64,000 nt of DNA from Turritopsis dohrnii (lineage: Eukaryota > Cnidaria > Hydrozoa > Anthoathecata > Oceaniidae), in the NCBI GenBank assembly GCA_027922465.2, contig BQMF02000027.1:620001-684000 (forward strand), in the 5' to 3' direction. This document shows positions 10,196-21,789 of the stretch, in pieces (positions within the stretch are counted from its first letter, which is position 1; every line of letters begins with the position of its first letter). Under the pieces are notes generated by a model, which worked only from the letters and a program-made list of their open reading frames with translations, was not told the origin of the DNA and did no database searches. Position numbers and translations under genes: made by a program.

Positions 10196-13100
10196 ATGAT
10201 GCGGGCTCCTGTAATGGTACTAAGTAAGTGTCTTTATTTCGAAGTATTAACTTCTGCATAGAGTATAGTTGTATAGACGACGCCACAGTTAAAAGAGAAA
10301 ACCCCCTTTTAATAATGAGAGCATAAAAGTTAGGTTAATTAGATTGATATATGAATTTGCTGAACTTAATAGTCTTATTAACATCCGCAACGCAAAAATA
10401 AGCCAAAATTTCATCTCCCTGACACTCTCTTCAACTAAATCTAGTTCTCTTCAGTTAGGCCAATGAATGGAAATTTTATATTAGTTTAGCGTCACCAGCC
10501 CGCATCAGTTTAAGTGCCTGCATAAAAAAATTCATTATTTTACAAAATTTCATTATTCATTATTATTCTAAGAGAAAATCACAATTCTTTTAAAAAGAAC
10601 AATACATCATCATCCTCTTCGTTTGCTTGCCTACCCACCACCGACCATGTGTACTAACCACGGTTCAAAATGTCCAAGTTTCTCTGCCAACTTTGCAGAA
10701 TATACCTAATTTGAAAAACTATGTTCCTTGAAAGTTTCTTCTTTTTAAATGCGATTGAAGAAAAAGTAATTTGGAAGCTCGAAATAGTATCGAATCTCCG
10801 ACAGGGGAGATCTTGGTGATTATAATAATGCAAAATGGCGTATTTGTTTTGACACTAAACTAATATAAAAATTCCATCGACCTTAGGACCACTTTACCAG
10901 AAACCATCATTAATATAATTTTGATTTATTTTTAAAGAATTGCCTCAATAATTTATTGTTAACTCTCGTACTTAAAACCATCCGATAGAATGATGGCATT
11001 CTAACACAGCAACTGCATTATAAACATAGCTCTTGGGAAAATTTGACACATTTGAAGCATTTCTCAGCGTGCCCAAATAAAATTGTAGAGTGTTATTGAA
11101 TATCGGGCCATCAAAATTTCCTTTGAGCCACCCAAAATTCTGAAATCAATGGTGTCAACGGCCCGACATGACACCCAGATAAACTTTTAAGATTAAATAA
11201 TGGTCATCCTTTTCAATTTCGTGTGTGGGGAATATGCAGTGAAGAACACTCGTCTTGAGTAGTGCACTAGCCAAAAACTCTTCTACTGATCGAAATCGAC
11301 TTTAGTTTTGTCTTAGGAATGAGGTTCTGCAAAGAATGGTATAATTCTCAATCTTGTATTCTCAGATCAAAAGAAGAAGTTGTGAATGCACTTCCTCGTT
11401 TGGGTTTCATAAAGCAGTGTCAAATGTTTTTTATTGCAACTTTTGGTCGAGTGTCATCGACTTTGTATGAGGGAGAGTATTCTCCCATAGTTTCAACCGT
11501 TGCAAGGTGTATATTTATGGTTGCGTTGATTGTACCACCTATTATCACAACTAAAAACTGTAAATCAAGAAAACATGTTTTCCGAACTTCCATTTGACAT
11601 TATTTTATCTAAATAACAACAAAGTAAATCAGTATAAAGCAGTAAAAGCAAGGCAAGTGTCATGTTGGCCATTTCATAAAGTACCAAAAGAAGACCAAAT
11701 AAACCCTGTAGGCACTTATATCCAATGTTTACCAGTTGATTTGGTTCAATATGTTTGGTTCTCTCACAAATACGGTCTAAAATAATGGATCTTATGCGGA
11801 ATCCCTCAATCCTGGGATTCCTCCTTTCCTTGTGCCTAACTGAATGTGCTGCTGAAGAATGACTTTTTCTTCCAATACACAGTTTAATTATAAGAATCTA
11901 AAGCGTCAAGTTCTCACATTTTCAGACAATTCTTATAACCCCCCGAATTTTTAATACACAGCATTTGGCCCTATACTTAGCACATAAATTTTCGACCAGT
12001 ATTTTTTTATGTAAATATGGCTACTATCAATCGTACACAGAGAGCAGTCAATTTTAAATTGTTTTTAAAAGAAACTTTTAAAATTTAGAAAAATAAATTG
12101 TAACTGCATTGGTAATTTTCTAGTGTTTTAAATGAATTTACTTATTTCTGGATCATTCTAATGTGACGTTAAGGGATAGATATCTAGATAATTATAATTA
12201 AGGATAACTGATGTATCTGGGATCTGTGATATTGGTATATACAATATATACAAATAAGCAATTATGCAGAAAAATGCTCCTTTAACTAAATACCAACCGA
12301 AAAACCCTGTGGGTACCTACTGAAAACCTGGTTAGAACATTAAAGAAATTAAATCCAACAAGGCTGAAGTACCTGAAGCAACAAACAAAACCCAATGACA
12401 AGGAGAGCAGGAAAAAAAATAAAAAATGGTACACGTGGCTGGTACAGAGTGAGCAGGATACATGCCAAACAGAGAAACACACAAAATCATTCTTATGTGC
12501 CTTAGCACCCATTATGGCTATCGGTCATAGTTAATATAATAAACTAGCAGTAAGCAAGGGCCACACCAGTTAAGGTTTAAAGGGATCCCAAGGTCGTAAC
12601 ATAAATTAATACTATTTTAAAGAATGATAGCCAAAAATAACGTTAATTAAAATTTTCGCTCTTGCAATTAATCAGAAGTCCAGTATTACTTGATTCAAAA
12701 CACGCTTTTTTACGTGCTCTTCGTCCGCCATTATTTTTAACTTGAACTCTATTTTTAACTCTATGCGCCAGTCCTCTTAGCCAAATTTGTAGTTGTGACG
12801 TATCGTTTGAGTAACGGCTCGCATAATAAGTAGGGAAATGTCTGCGACATCGTACCAATACGAGCCAGAAAAACAACAAAATATAAATGAGCAATCAAAT
12901 GATGAATGAAAAGATGTTGGGAATGTAGAAGATGATTTTATCTACCAAGTAAACGATTTAAATTTCCAACAAAATATCGCGTTAAGTAGCGACGTGAATC
13001 CCTGGTGTGAAAGTTCCCATTATTGCCGTTTCCCATTGCATGTCTGCAAATCAGGACTGTCTATTGCTGTACTAAGATTGATGAAATAAATTAAAAAACT

Positions 13101-16100
13101 TTTTCTGAACATAAAAATTTATTTTTCTTCGTCACAAAACATTACTTTTCTTCTTTGAAATAAATCGAAATGTGAAATATTTTCTTGATGTCACCTGTTA
13201 TAATCTAAAAATCAAAGTATTTTGTGCATATTCTTTGATAAACTCTCCATCTTACTGTCATTTAATTCTTTCTTTTAAGGCGAATCTCCACTAGACAAAT
13301 ATGTCTTTGTAGACATGGTTTGTACTTTTCGTTAAATCTTCCCCCGCGACATCATTCGAAGGGGCGGAAATAACCACCCGCCGCAGCATTTTCCGGCTAC
13401 TTTCACGGGCAGAAACTTTCACGTGTCAAAAAAACCGCGATATTTATGGAATAAACTTTCATTTTTCGCAGATTTGGGAACAAATTTCGCGTGAAAAAAC
13501 TTTCGCGAAGGAGCAAAAAAGAAACCAAATTTTTATAATTTTTCTTAACTATAACTAATTTTCTTCAACTTCCCACTCAAAATCTGTTTCGTCGTCGGTT
13601 TCTCCATCTTCACAAAAAACTTTCGTGTTTTGCTGTTTTGAAATTTCCAAACGCATACACTTTCACAAAGAGAGCCAAAAATGCGAAAAACCCGAATATC
13701 TCTGCTCTTAAAGTAGTTGAGATTCAGCTTTAGACTTAAAAGTTTATAACTGAACATGATGGTCCATTCCAGGCAACATGCTTGAACAAGGATGTTTTGT
13801 ACTGTATCATGGATGATATTCCGTTATCGTTTCTACGGTGCAGTTCTCTGCTTCAACAATACACTTGTTTTGCTTAGTTCACATCAATGTTTCAAAACCT
13901 AATAGAAAGAAAGATAGAGTAAAAATAGTGAAATTACGAAATGAAGATTTGAACATGGAGGAGGGAGATAACCACACAGTGGGTATAAACACTTACTTCG
14001 GATTGTTGTGCTTTATGCGATCGATCTACTGACGTTCTTAGATTCACCATGTTCTGACATGTAAATATTGACATGTTAATTAAGTTATTGATTAACTTAT
14101 TTATTCGTTGCTTTGTTGACGGAGAATATTTCAACCGCATGTCATGACTTTTATCGAAACAAATTTCTTTGAAATGGTTTGAAAGGAATATATTTATTTC
14201 GTTCGGCAGGTTACGACGTATTTTGAAGCCGAAGAAAAGCATGAAAAGATATTTTACTATTATTTACTCAATTGATAATTACAGTTATGAGCAACACAGT
14301 GAGGCGCATTTTCGACTGTGATTTCTTCACGACTAATATTCAATCTATTACATGGAATATTTATTTACTTTTTTAATAACAGGTTGCATCACCTTTTTTT
14401 ATTATCTTTCACTTTTTATACATTGTGAAACTCTGGAATTTTACGTATAAAAACCAATTTATAAATCGCTCACTTTTATTGTGAAAATTTCTTAGTGAAA
14501 GCAAGTGTTGTATTTACATTGATAAAAGACATATTTCAATGCTACTCAAATCATACGTCACAAAATTTTAAACAATGGAAAAGGTCTGGGCGCTAGAGAT
14601 TAAAAATACTACGAAGAAGAAGGTTTTTAAAAAGTTTTAAAGCATGCAGAAAAATAGAAAAAATATTTAGTAGATTTCACAACTCCTGCGCCTGAAGAAT
14701 TTTTGTTTTTCAATGAACATTATAACTTCATTAGGTATGTATGCAAGGTGTGGTTTCTTCTAGATAGATGTAATCTTAATTCCAATACAGCCGATAATAC
14801 TTTTAGAAATTTTCGAAATAAAAGAAACCAGGTCAGGTAGGAAGAAAAATCTCAAAGAACATCTGTTAAGAATGTGCAAGTCTCTGAACACATTACCATG
14901 TCTTTTTTTGTTATTTTTTAAAAAGATTCTTTAGGAAAATTGAAAAATACTAGAGTAAATCATGCCTTGTTTTAAAAAAATGCATAAAGAGAGCATTTAT
15001 GGAAATTAAATTTTAAAAACACTTTACTTTTTTTTGATCAATTTGTTGGACCTCTTGAGAGAGCTAGGTTTTTTAGAGCTCACAGTTTTCTCCATTCATA
15101 TTTATCCTGTTGAATATTATGTGTTGGAAAATTGTTGGTACCGCACCAGCTTTCAATGTTCTTTTCTTCGGCATATAACCTAGCATGTTTTCCATATTAT
15201 CAACTTCGAAACAGTCTACTTTCGCAAACTACTTTATCTTTTCCAAATCGAAAAGTTTTAACAGTAAACCCTGTGTCAATGTTGTTAAGCCAACTTTCAG
15301 CTCTCTGTTGTTCTTTGACAAGATCAGGAAAACGAAAATATATTCTCTCATCACAAATTGTCTTCGCTATGAGATTTGTAAAAACTACAGCTGGATATCT
15401 AAGTGCAACTGTGACGTCATATTTTTGAGTTTTGATTAAACTTCAACCTTAAATAACTAACGAAAGAATTATGGAAAATGAATGAAACTTTGTAAAAAGT
15501 CGTCTTACACAATTTAAAATCGATTCATTAAAAAAAAAACATTACATAACTTTGACGTTAATTCTCCTTTAAGATAAACAGTATTATTTGAATAATCTAT
15601 TAGACCTTGGGATCCCTTTAAGAAATATTTACCCACTATTAAAATTGCCTCAAATTTTTGCATTGATTTCTGACCTTTCTCCTATAAAGAGTTTTATTTT
15701 CCTAGTGAAGTTCTAGAATTTCAAGATGAAATCTAGCATGGTGCATAAAATTTGCATTTTAGGGAAAAAATCATTCTTCTTGAACATAGTTTCTTCAAAA
15801 ATTCTTTGTATAAAGAGAAGCAGCAGTCATCAAAACTTAAAAATAAGAAATATGTAAGAATTTGGCCAATAAGCCTTTGGAATCAATGTATAGTTTGTGG
15901 GCAGTGTGTCTCAACAGTTTGATTAAACATTTTGTGTTATATATATTGTTTTCAGAGAACACCAAAAGGGAAAGTGGAAAGAAAGTACAAATAAGCAACA
16001 TTGAAGCTGCAAAGGTAAAAAAACTTCACAACTTTTGTATTATTACCATTGCGTACTTGCTCTACCATTGTGTATTTTAAATAAAAAAAAACAAGGTCAT

Positions 16101-19100
16101 AGTTAAGTCACAGTCACATCACAAGCAACATAATTATTTTATATTTTCGGTGTCTTACACCATTATCAAGGCAAAGTGATTTTATTTACAAAGTTAGGGT
16201 TAAATAAGTATTACTTTACTAAACACATACATCAGAACATTCTTATGCAGATGATGGAATTTATTTTGTTGCTTTTTTTATGTTGTTTTTCACTACCTAA
16301 ACTTTATTGATTTATATTTTTTTTGTAGACCGTAGCTGACATAATCAGAACATGTCTTGGTCCTAAAGCAATGCTAAAGATGCTCATGGATCCGATGGGT
16401 GGCATTGTGATGACTAATGATGGGAATGCTATCCTTCGTGAGATTCAAGTTCAGCATCCCGCTGCCAAATGCATGCTTGAAATAAGTAGAACCCAAGATG
16501 AGGAAGTAGGGGACGGTACCACCTCGGTCGTGGTTCTGGCAGGGGAGGTGTTATCAGTTGCCACTCAGTACATTGAAGATAAAATTCATCCAACACTGAT
16601 CATCGCAGCCTATCGACAAGCTTTAGATGACATTTTAGATATTCTAAAGGAACAAATCAGCACTCCGGTAGATATCAATAATGACGAAGAAATGTTGAAA
16701 ATATTGAAGAGTTGCTTAGGAACAAAGTTTATGAATCAGTGGTTAGTAACTGATTTACTTTAATATTTAACATAATTAAGGAAGCTTTTCCGAAAATGTT
16801 AATAAAATGTTTCTGTTTCTTGTAGGTCAGACCTTGCATGCAACATGGCCCTTAAGGCGACCAGAACATGTGTAACAGAACGATTCGGACGAACAGAAAT
16901 AGACATTAAAAGATATGCAAAAGTTGAAAAGATACCTGGTGGCACCCTAGAAGATTCATGTGTTCTCGATGGTATCATGCTCAACAAAGACATCACACAT
17001 CCCAGAATGAAGAGATATATCGAAAATCCAAGAATCTTACTTCTGGATTGCAATTTAGAATTTAAGAAAGGGGAAAGTCAGACTAATATCGAGCTTAGTC
17101 AAGAGACAGACTTCAACCGTATTCTGCAGTTGGAAGAAGAATTCATAAAGAAGATGTGTGACGATATAATTGCTCACAAACCAACTTTAGTGTTCACGGA
17201 GAAAGGTGTTTCAGGTATGTCAATGATAAATATATTGTTATAAAAAAAGGGGTAGGGAGGGACCTTTTATGACATTATGCTTGTGTTTTATTGTTTAATT
17301 TACAATTTAGTCAAAATTATGTTTTACTTTCCAGACTTGGCACAACATTATTTAGTAAAAGCAGGCATTACAGTTTTGAGAAGACTAAAAAAGACAGACA
17401 ACAATCGAATTGCAAGGTATACACAACACACTCTCCAAAGCCTAACATTTTATTATTGATTCGGTCCGTTGATCTACTAACATGCTACTTTTAATACAGG
17501 GCAGTTGGGGCAACCATTGTAAACAGGCCAGAAGAAATTAAAGAAGAAGACATTGGATTAAAGTGTGGGTTGTTCGAAGTCAAAAAGATAGGGGATGAGT
17601 ATGTTTCCCTTTCGTTTTGTTGTTTCGGCTGATAGTTGTTATTAAATGTAACTTACTGGGCTAGCTTGTTATTAAGTGTAACTTACTAGGCTAGCTTTTT
17701 AGACTTTACTGTTCCATTCTTTTACGAAGAAATATTATAATAATGACTTTTTTTCTCAGATATTTCACTTTTCTAACCAAATGTGAAAATCCGAAAGCGT
17801 GCACCATAGTACTACGTGGTGCTAGCAAAGACATTTTAAACGAAGTTGATCGAAATTTGAACGACGCAATGCAGGTTGCGCGCAATGTTTTGATAGACCC
17901 ACGCTTGGTACCTGGTGGTGGTGCAGCGGAAATGGCGTTGTCACATGTAAGAAAAACCTTCAACAGTCTGATGTGGGAATGATATATTCATACATTAAAA
18001 ATAATATGTAAATTTTGCAATCTTGGTCTCACGATAAATGCTAGCCAATTACCTCTCCAACTACTTTCGTATGATTTTAGGCACTGGAACAAAAGTCCAA
18101 GAGTGTCACTGGAGTGATGCAGTGGCCTTACAAAGCTATTGCTAGGGCTTTGGAGATCATACCCAAGACACTGATACAAAATTGTGGAACCAATTCTATA
18201 AGGACCCTAACAGCATTGAGAGTAAGTAGTATATACCTATAAAATCTATCAAGTATACAAACGTATGATAAATTAAGTATTCCGGAGGTTTTCATTGTTT
18301 TTCATTCGTAGTAATTCCTTTACCCGCTAACTGTCCACTAGGTTGTTGATTTACCATCAGTAGATGTTAGTATTCAAGCCTCCTAAAATGGGTTGGTACG
18401 CTGCTTGCAAAGCACATACGAAGCACGGGTTGCCATAGTGACTTTTGTTATGAATAACCTTTACCGCGGTCAAACATCAGTTATTCGGACAGATGTCTGA
18501 TTATGAAGCACATACTTTCGATTATGTCGTGTGGCCACGGTTTGACCGCTGTTGCTTACAGTTGATGTTATATAATATTATGTTTTGTCTGTTTTTACCT
18601 ATTGTAGGCCAAACATGCCGAAGGTGGAAACAGTTCCTGGGGTATAGATGGTGAAACTGGTTTGATAGCTGATATGAAAGATGTTGGTGTTTGGGATTGC
18701 TTTTCAGTGAAAGCTCAAACATACAAAACAGCTGTCGAGGTGAGTGTTGAAAAAATTAAGTAGGGAACGTTCTTGTTGACTTCGTGAAAGCTCAAACATA
18801 CAAAACAGCTGTCGAGGTGAGGGTTGAAAAAACTAAGTACGAAACGACTACTTGTTAGCTTGTCGATCATTTCAACCGTTGCATGTTTTGCTGCTTTCAT
18901 ACGTATAGCGAACGATTGATTTGGCTTGATGAGATCACCGTTCGTTTCGGTGCAAATGTGATACAAAAATATATATGCGCTTGTTCAGAACAACAGATAT
19001 TACAAATGTAACTTGCTGGACGGTCATATGTTTAATTTCCCTTTTTTGACAAAAAAATTCCCGCACATTTTTTGCTGAATGGACCTTCATCAATTCTTAT

Positions 19101-19384
19101 TATGAAGATGCGTAGTATAAGTTCACAAAGATTTACATGAGCATACTGCCGATCTTATAGCCCAATTTTATAATGCAATGTTTATATAAAACTTTCGTTT
19201 GTGTTTCTACATTAGCATGTCCATCAAACTGTATCATGATATTTATCCGTTTCATTTGACGCGTCTTTTTTTATAGACTGCGATGTTGTTACTACGTATA
19301 GACGACATTGTGTCCGGCACGAAAAAATCGACCGGTGAATCTAATGCACCAACCGGAAACGAACCGATGATGACGGAAGGCTGA
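10196..19384 (+). CDS. CCT3: T-complex protein 1 subunit gamma (CCT3), complete, 10 coding exons
   Basis: A subunit of the cytosolic TRiC/CCT ring chaperonin that folds actin, tubulin and other proteins using ATP. Exons: 10196-10223, 15956-16014, 16329-16741, 16826-17214, 17335-17416, 17500-17598, 17760-17946, 18081-18221, 18608-18739, 19277-19384. All junctions are GT/AG and in phase, giving 545 residues, the human length. Landmarks in order: MMRAPVMVL, NTKRESGKKVQ, DIIRTCLGPKAM, DPMGGIVMTNDGNAILRE, the ATP motif GDGTTSVV, KIPGG, HPRMKRYI, TEKGVSDLAQHY, TDNNRIAR, LRGASKDIL, VPGGGAAEM, IDDIVSG. Exon 1 has only 28 coding bases and is the least certain; the joined start reads VMVLKNTKRE, like plant CCT gamma. 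Two in-frame ATGs start the exon. Intron 1 is 5.7 kb and full of repeats. Confidence 0.95.
11077..11197 (+). repeat. Dispersed repeat in CCT3 intron 1, copy 2
   Basis: Partner of the sequence at 1206-1325, in opposite orientation. It lies in CCT3 intron 1. Confidence 0.7.
11198..12576 (+). other. CCT3 intron 1, unassigned part
   Basis: Intron sequence with several short open frames (for example 11319-11597) that lack splice signals or recognisable domains. Nothing further can be supported. Confidence 0.3.
12577..15621 (-). mobile_element. 3-kb TIR DNA transposon in CCT3 intron 1, with broken THAP domain
   Basis: The ends TTAAAGGGATCCCAAGGTC (left) and the reverse complement of the right end match perfectly over 19 bp. 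The coding remnant is on the minus strand near the right end (see 15122-15425). The subterminal sequence at about 15470-15570 recurs at 32190-32300. TIRs plus a THAP domain fit a P-element-like or other THAP-carrying DNA transposon; I found no intact transposase core. Two weak minus-strand frames (13934-14242, 12643-12894) may be eroded parts. No target-site duplication was clear. Confidence 0.7.
15122..15425 (-). pseudogene. Degenerate THAP-type zinc finger domain
   Basis: One minus-strand frame reads ...IYFRFPDLVKEQQRAESWL...KVVCES, matching the middle of a THAP domain (HRFP, W, VCxxHF). After a one-base frame break near 15203 it continues FEVDNMENMLGYMPKKRTL then KAGAVPTIF, the conserved end (AVPTIF) of THAP domains. 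The N-terminal CxxC half is not recognisable, so zinc binding is lost. Confidence 0.65.
17636..17695 (+). repeat. 30-bp tandem duplication in CCT3 intron 6
   Basis: The unit ttgttattaa(a/g)tgtaactta...ggctagc occurs twice in direct succession, with two differences. Confidence 0.85.
18709..18850 (+). repeat. Tandem duplication of the CCT3 exon 9 end with its splice donor
   Basis: The last ~31 bases of exon 9 and the following ~35 intron bases (from gtgaaagctcaaac through gttgaaaaaatta) are repeated about 77 bp downstream, from about 18785 to 18850. The second copy keeps the exon end gctgtcgag followed by gtgagg, a weaker donor than the original gtgagt. Confidence 0.85.
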
Positions 19385-20097
19385 TGGCTCATTGAAAAAA
19401 ACCCTCTCCAGCCTTTCACTATCAGAACATGTTCCTGACTGTTGTGAAATTTATGGAATTCTTCGGGTTGTCATAACAACGGTTTCTTAAATTTTGTGTT
19501 AGTGTCTAAAAAAAGGTTTTTCGATCGCGTTTACCAATTTGCTTTGATGTGCGTGAGAGAAGTTACTATGACAACTGGTAGAGAATTTCGTAGATGGCTC
19601 GTCAGCTTTCATTTGTTTTGTTTTTCGGGAATGTACATTATGTTGCCATAGAAATGAATACGTGTAATAATTCTTGTTGCTTCATTCACGGAGAGGCCAC
19701 GTGAGTCATTTGGCCTCACACCCTTGGATTTCTACTGCGGGCGGTAGATTCTGACTGGCGTACAACACCAACGTAAATGTCCCTGCGTTTGAACTAGTTC
19801 ATCACTAATATTATCCATTCGAATTTTTTTTACCTCGTTTTCAAATTGAACAATATAATAATACACACTATAAGAATAGCTTCTAAAAGGATATCAGGTT
19901 GAAAATCGCCTAATTTGTAAGAATATTTTAAGAGTATTACCAGGGTGAGTTTCATAAGAATAATAGAACAAGGGTGAAAAACAGATACAGTAAAAGCGCA
20001 AAACCAAATATAAACATTACACAGAAAGCTGACTTCATAAGCTTGCAACATAATTGTTAGTATATCATGTACATGGTATCTGAAATGTAAGAAAACA
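19385..20097 (+). other. CCT3 3' flank
   Basis: 3' UTR and downstream sequence of CCT3. No canonical AATAAA close to the stop codon was seen. No further gene. Confidence 0.3.
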
Positions 20098-20101
20098 TTA
20101 A

Positions 20102-21751
20102 AGCTTACCTCCCGTGAAAAAAAAAGTTATGTTCAAACCATTCAGAATGTGTAACTATATAACAATTTAAAAGTTTTTTTTGATAAATGGCACTGTTTAT
20201 GAAAAAAATCGACAAAGTTAACTCGTGTATTCACCTCGTGATGTTCGTTGAGGACGCCATTTTTATTTACAAACTCAATCGGATGAAATCCGATTGTGAC
20301 GTCAGAAGGTTGCTCGCGATAAATGTTTGGAGAAAGAATCCCCCGTGAAAGCGTATTAATAGTTCATTGAAACGTTGAAAAACTGTACATTATGTGAGAA
20401 TTTTGATGAAATTTTGAAAGATTCTTGTGCATGATTGAAAAACATTTGACAAATTTTGACATCAACCCTGCTAACCATTATTTAGTGCAGCGATGGTGTA
20501 GTGGTTAGTACCTTTGAGTGCGACTGCTACGACCCGTGTTCGAGTCCAGTCATGTTGTATCTCGATACTCCACTCCGATGCACTTTAAAAGCAGCGTATC
20601 AGCCCATTTAGGAGCCATCGACTGACTGCACACTGGCCTTCGGGCAAGTTAGAGCAATGCTATACGTATCTCCGGCGGTAAGTCAACTAATAGCTGCAAG
20701 TCGGCGGGCGGAAGAACCAACCGCCACGGATGGAAGCCCAAGGACTAAAAACTCTCGGTTAATACTTACTTACCTTAGTATTTATATACTAAAGGGGATG
20801 TCATTTTCGTTTTTGTCGGTCACAGAATGACGACTCCACAAATCAGGCTGATAATTTCTCATATTTGAACACAAGTTAATTTTTATGAGGTTTCGTTAGA
20901 AAAAGCGAGGTCTCCGGAAACCAAGCCACGTGAACACTCTGTGCACAATTCTATTTTATATTGAGCATTTACTTTGAATTTTTTCTCAAATATCTTCAGA
21001 ACACAAATGTAACATAAAGGCACTATTTCTTTAAGCTTCCAGTAGGCCTTTAAGGAGTAATGAAATCCTTACAAATTTTCTAATATAGGAGGCAAAAACT
21101 AAATATATATCTATGCAGACGCAGATTTTGCAACTCTCCCTCAACTCTCCCTCAACAGCTTGGAGAATATTCCACATCGACGATGTCATCGTAGATTCCT
21201 TGTGAAAACTTTCTCAAAGAATTTAAATCAGCAGTCGATTTATCTTTTAATTTGTAAGAGGCTTGAATTGAATTACACTTTTTCATTATTCATTTTATCA
21301 TTGTTATTAGCTTCGTTGTTAATAGTTCTGTTATCAGTTCTGCTTCAAGTAATTTTATTTTCACTTTCTTTTAATACTTTTTTTATTTGTACGCATTGTT
21401 TGCTGCAAACAAAATTATCGACGGGGGTAGTTGAAGCATAAAGTAACATAATATACCGATCTTAGATCTCTGAGAAACATTTTTCTGCTGTGTTTACTTT
21501 CATTTCTCAATGTTTTCATGTGCGATGAGCAACCTCATGACGTCAAACTGCTGGCCATTATGAATTTTGATTTTGATCGGGAAATCAATATGGCGGCCTA
21601 TCGAAGCTTCATGTTGAGCCAATTTCTAGACTTTTGAATTACAGATAACAGATATACGAAGGACTTTTATGCAAAATGAATTTCATATTCCTAAATTATA
21701 CGTAAATATACGTTATTCTAACATAAATTATTTTTTCACGGGAGGTAAGCT
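20102..21751. mobile_element. 1.65-kb TIR element with TTAA duplication
   Basis: The terminus AGCTTACCTCCCGTGAAAAA is at the left and inverted at the right. It is flanked on both sides by TTAA (20098-20101, 21752-21755). TTAA is the target of piggyBac-type transposons, although the termini are not the usual CCC. A tRNA-derived SINE lies inside at 20487-20775. No transposase frame. Confidence 0.75.
20487..20775 (+). mobile_element. tRNA-derived SINE with ctta tail
   Basis: The head contains a pol III A box (tggtgtagtgg) and, about 46 bp later, a B box (gttcgagtcc). The flanks do not fold as a complete tRNA. A GC-richer body follows and ends in a short tail acttacttacc. It is inserted within the TTAA-flanked element. 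Confidence 0.7.
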
Positions 21752-21789
21752 TTAAGAATATTTCACCCTTAGTTTTTGATAAACCATAA

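Noticed and set aside
11319..11597. 92-residue frame in CCT3 intron 1
   Set aside because: No splice signals, no recognisable domain, antisense and sense frames similar in length.
20487..20560. tRNA gene on the plus strand
   Set aside because: A and B boxes are present, but no closed cloverleaf and a SINE body and tail follow.
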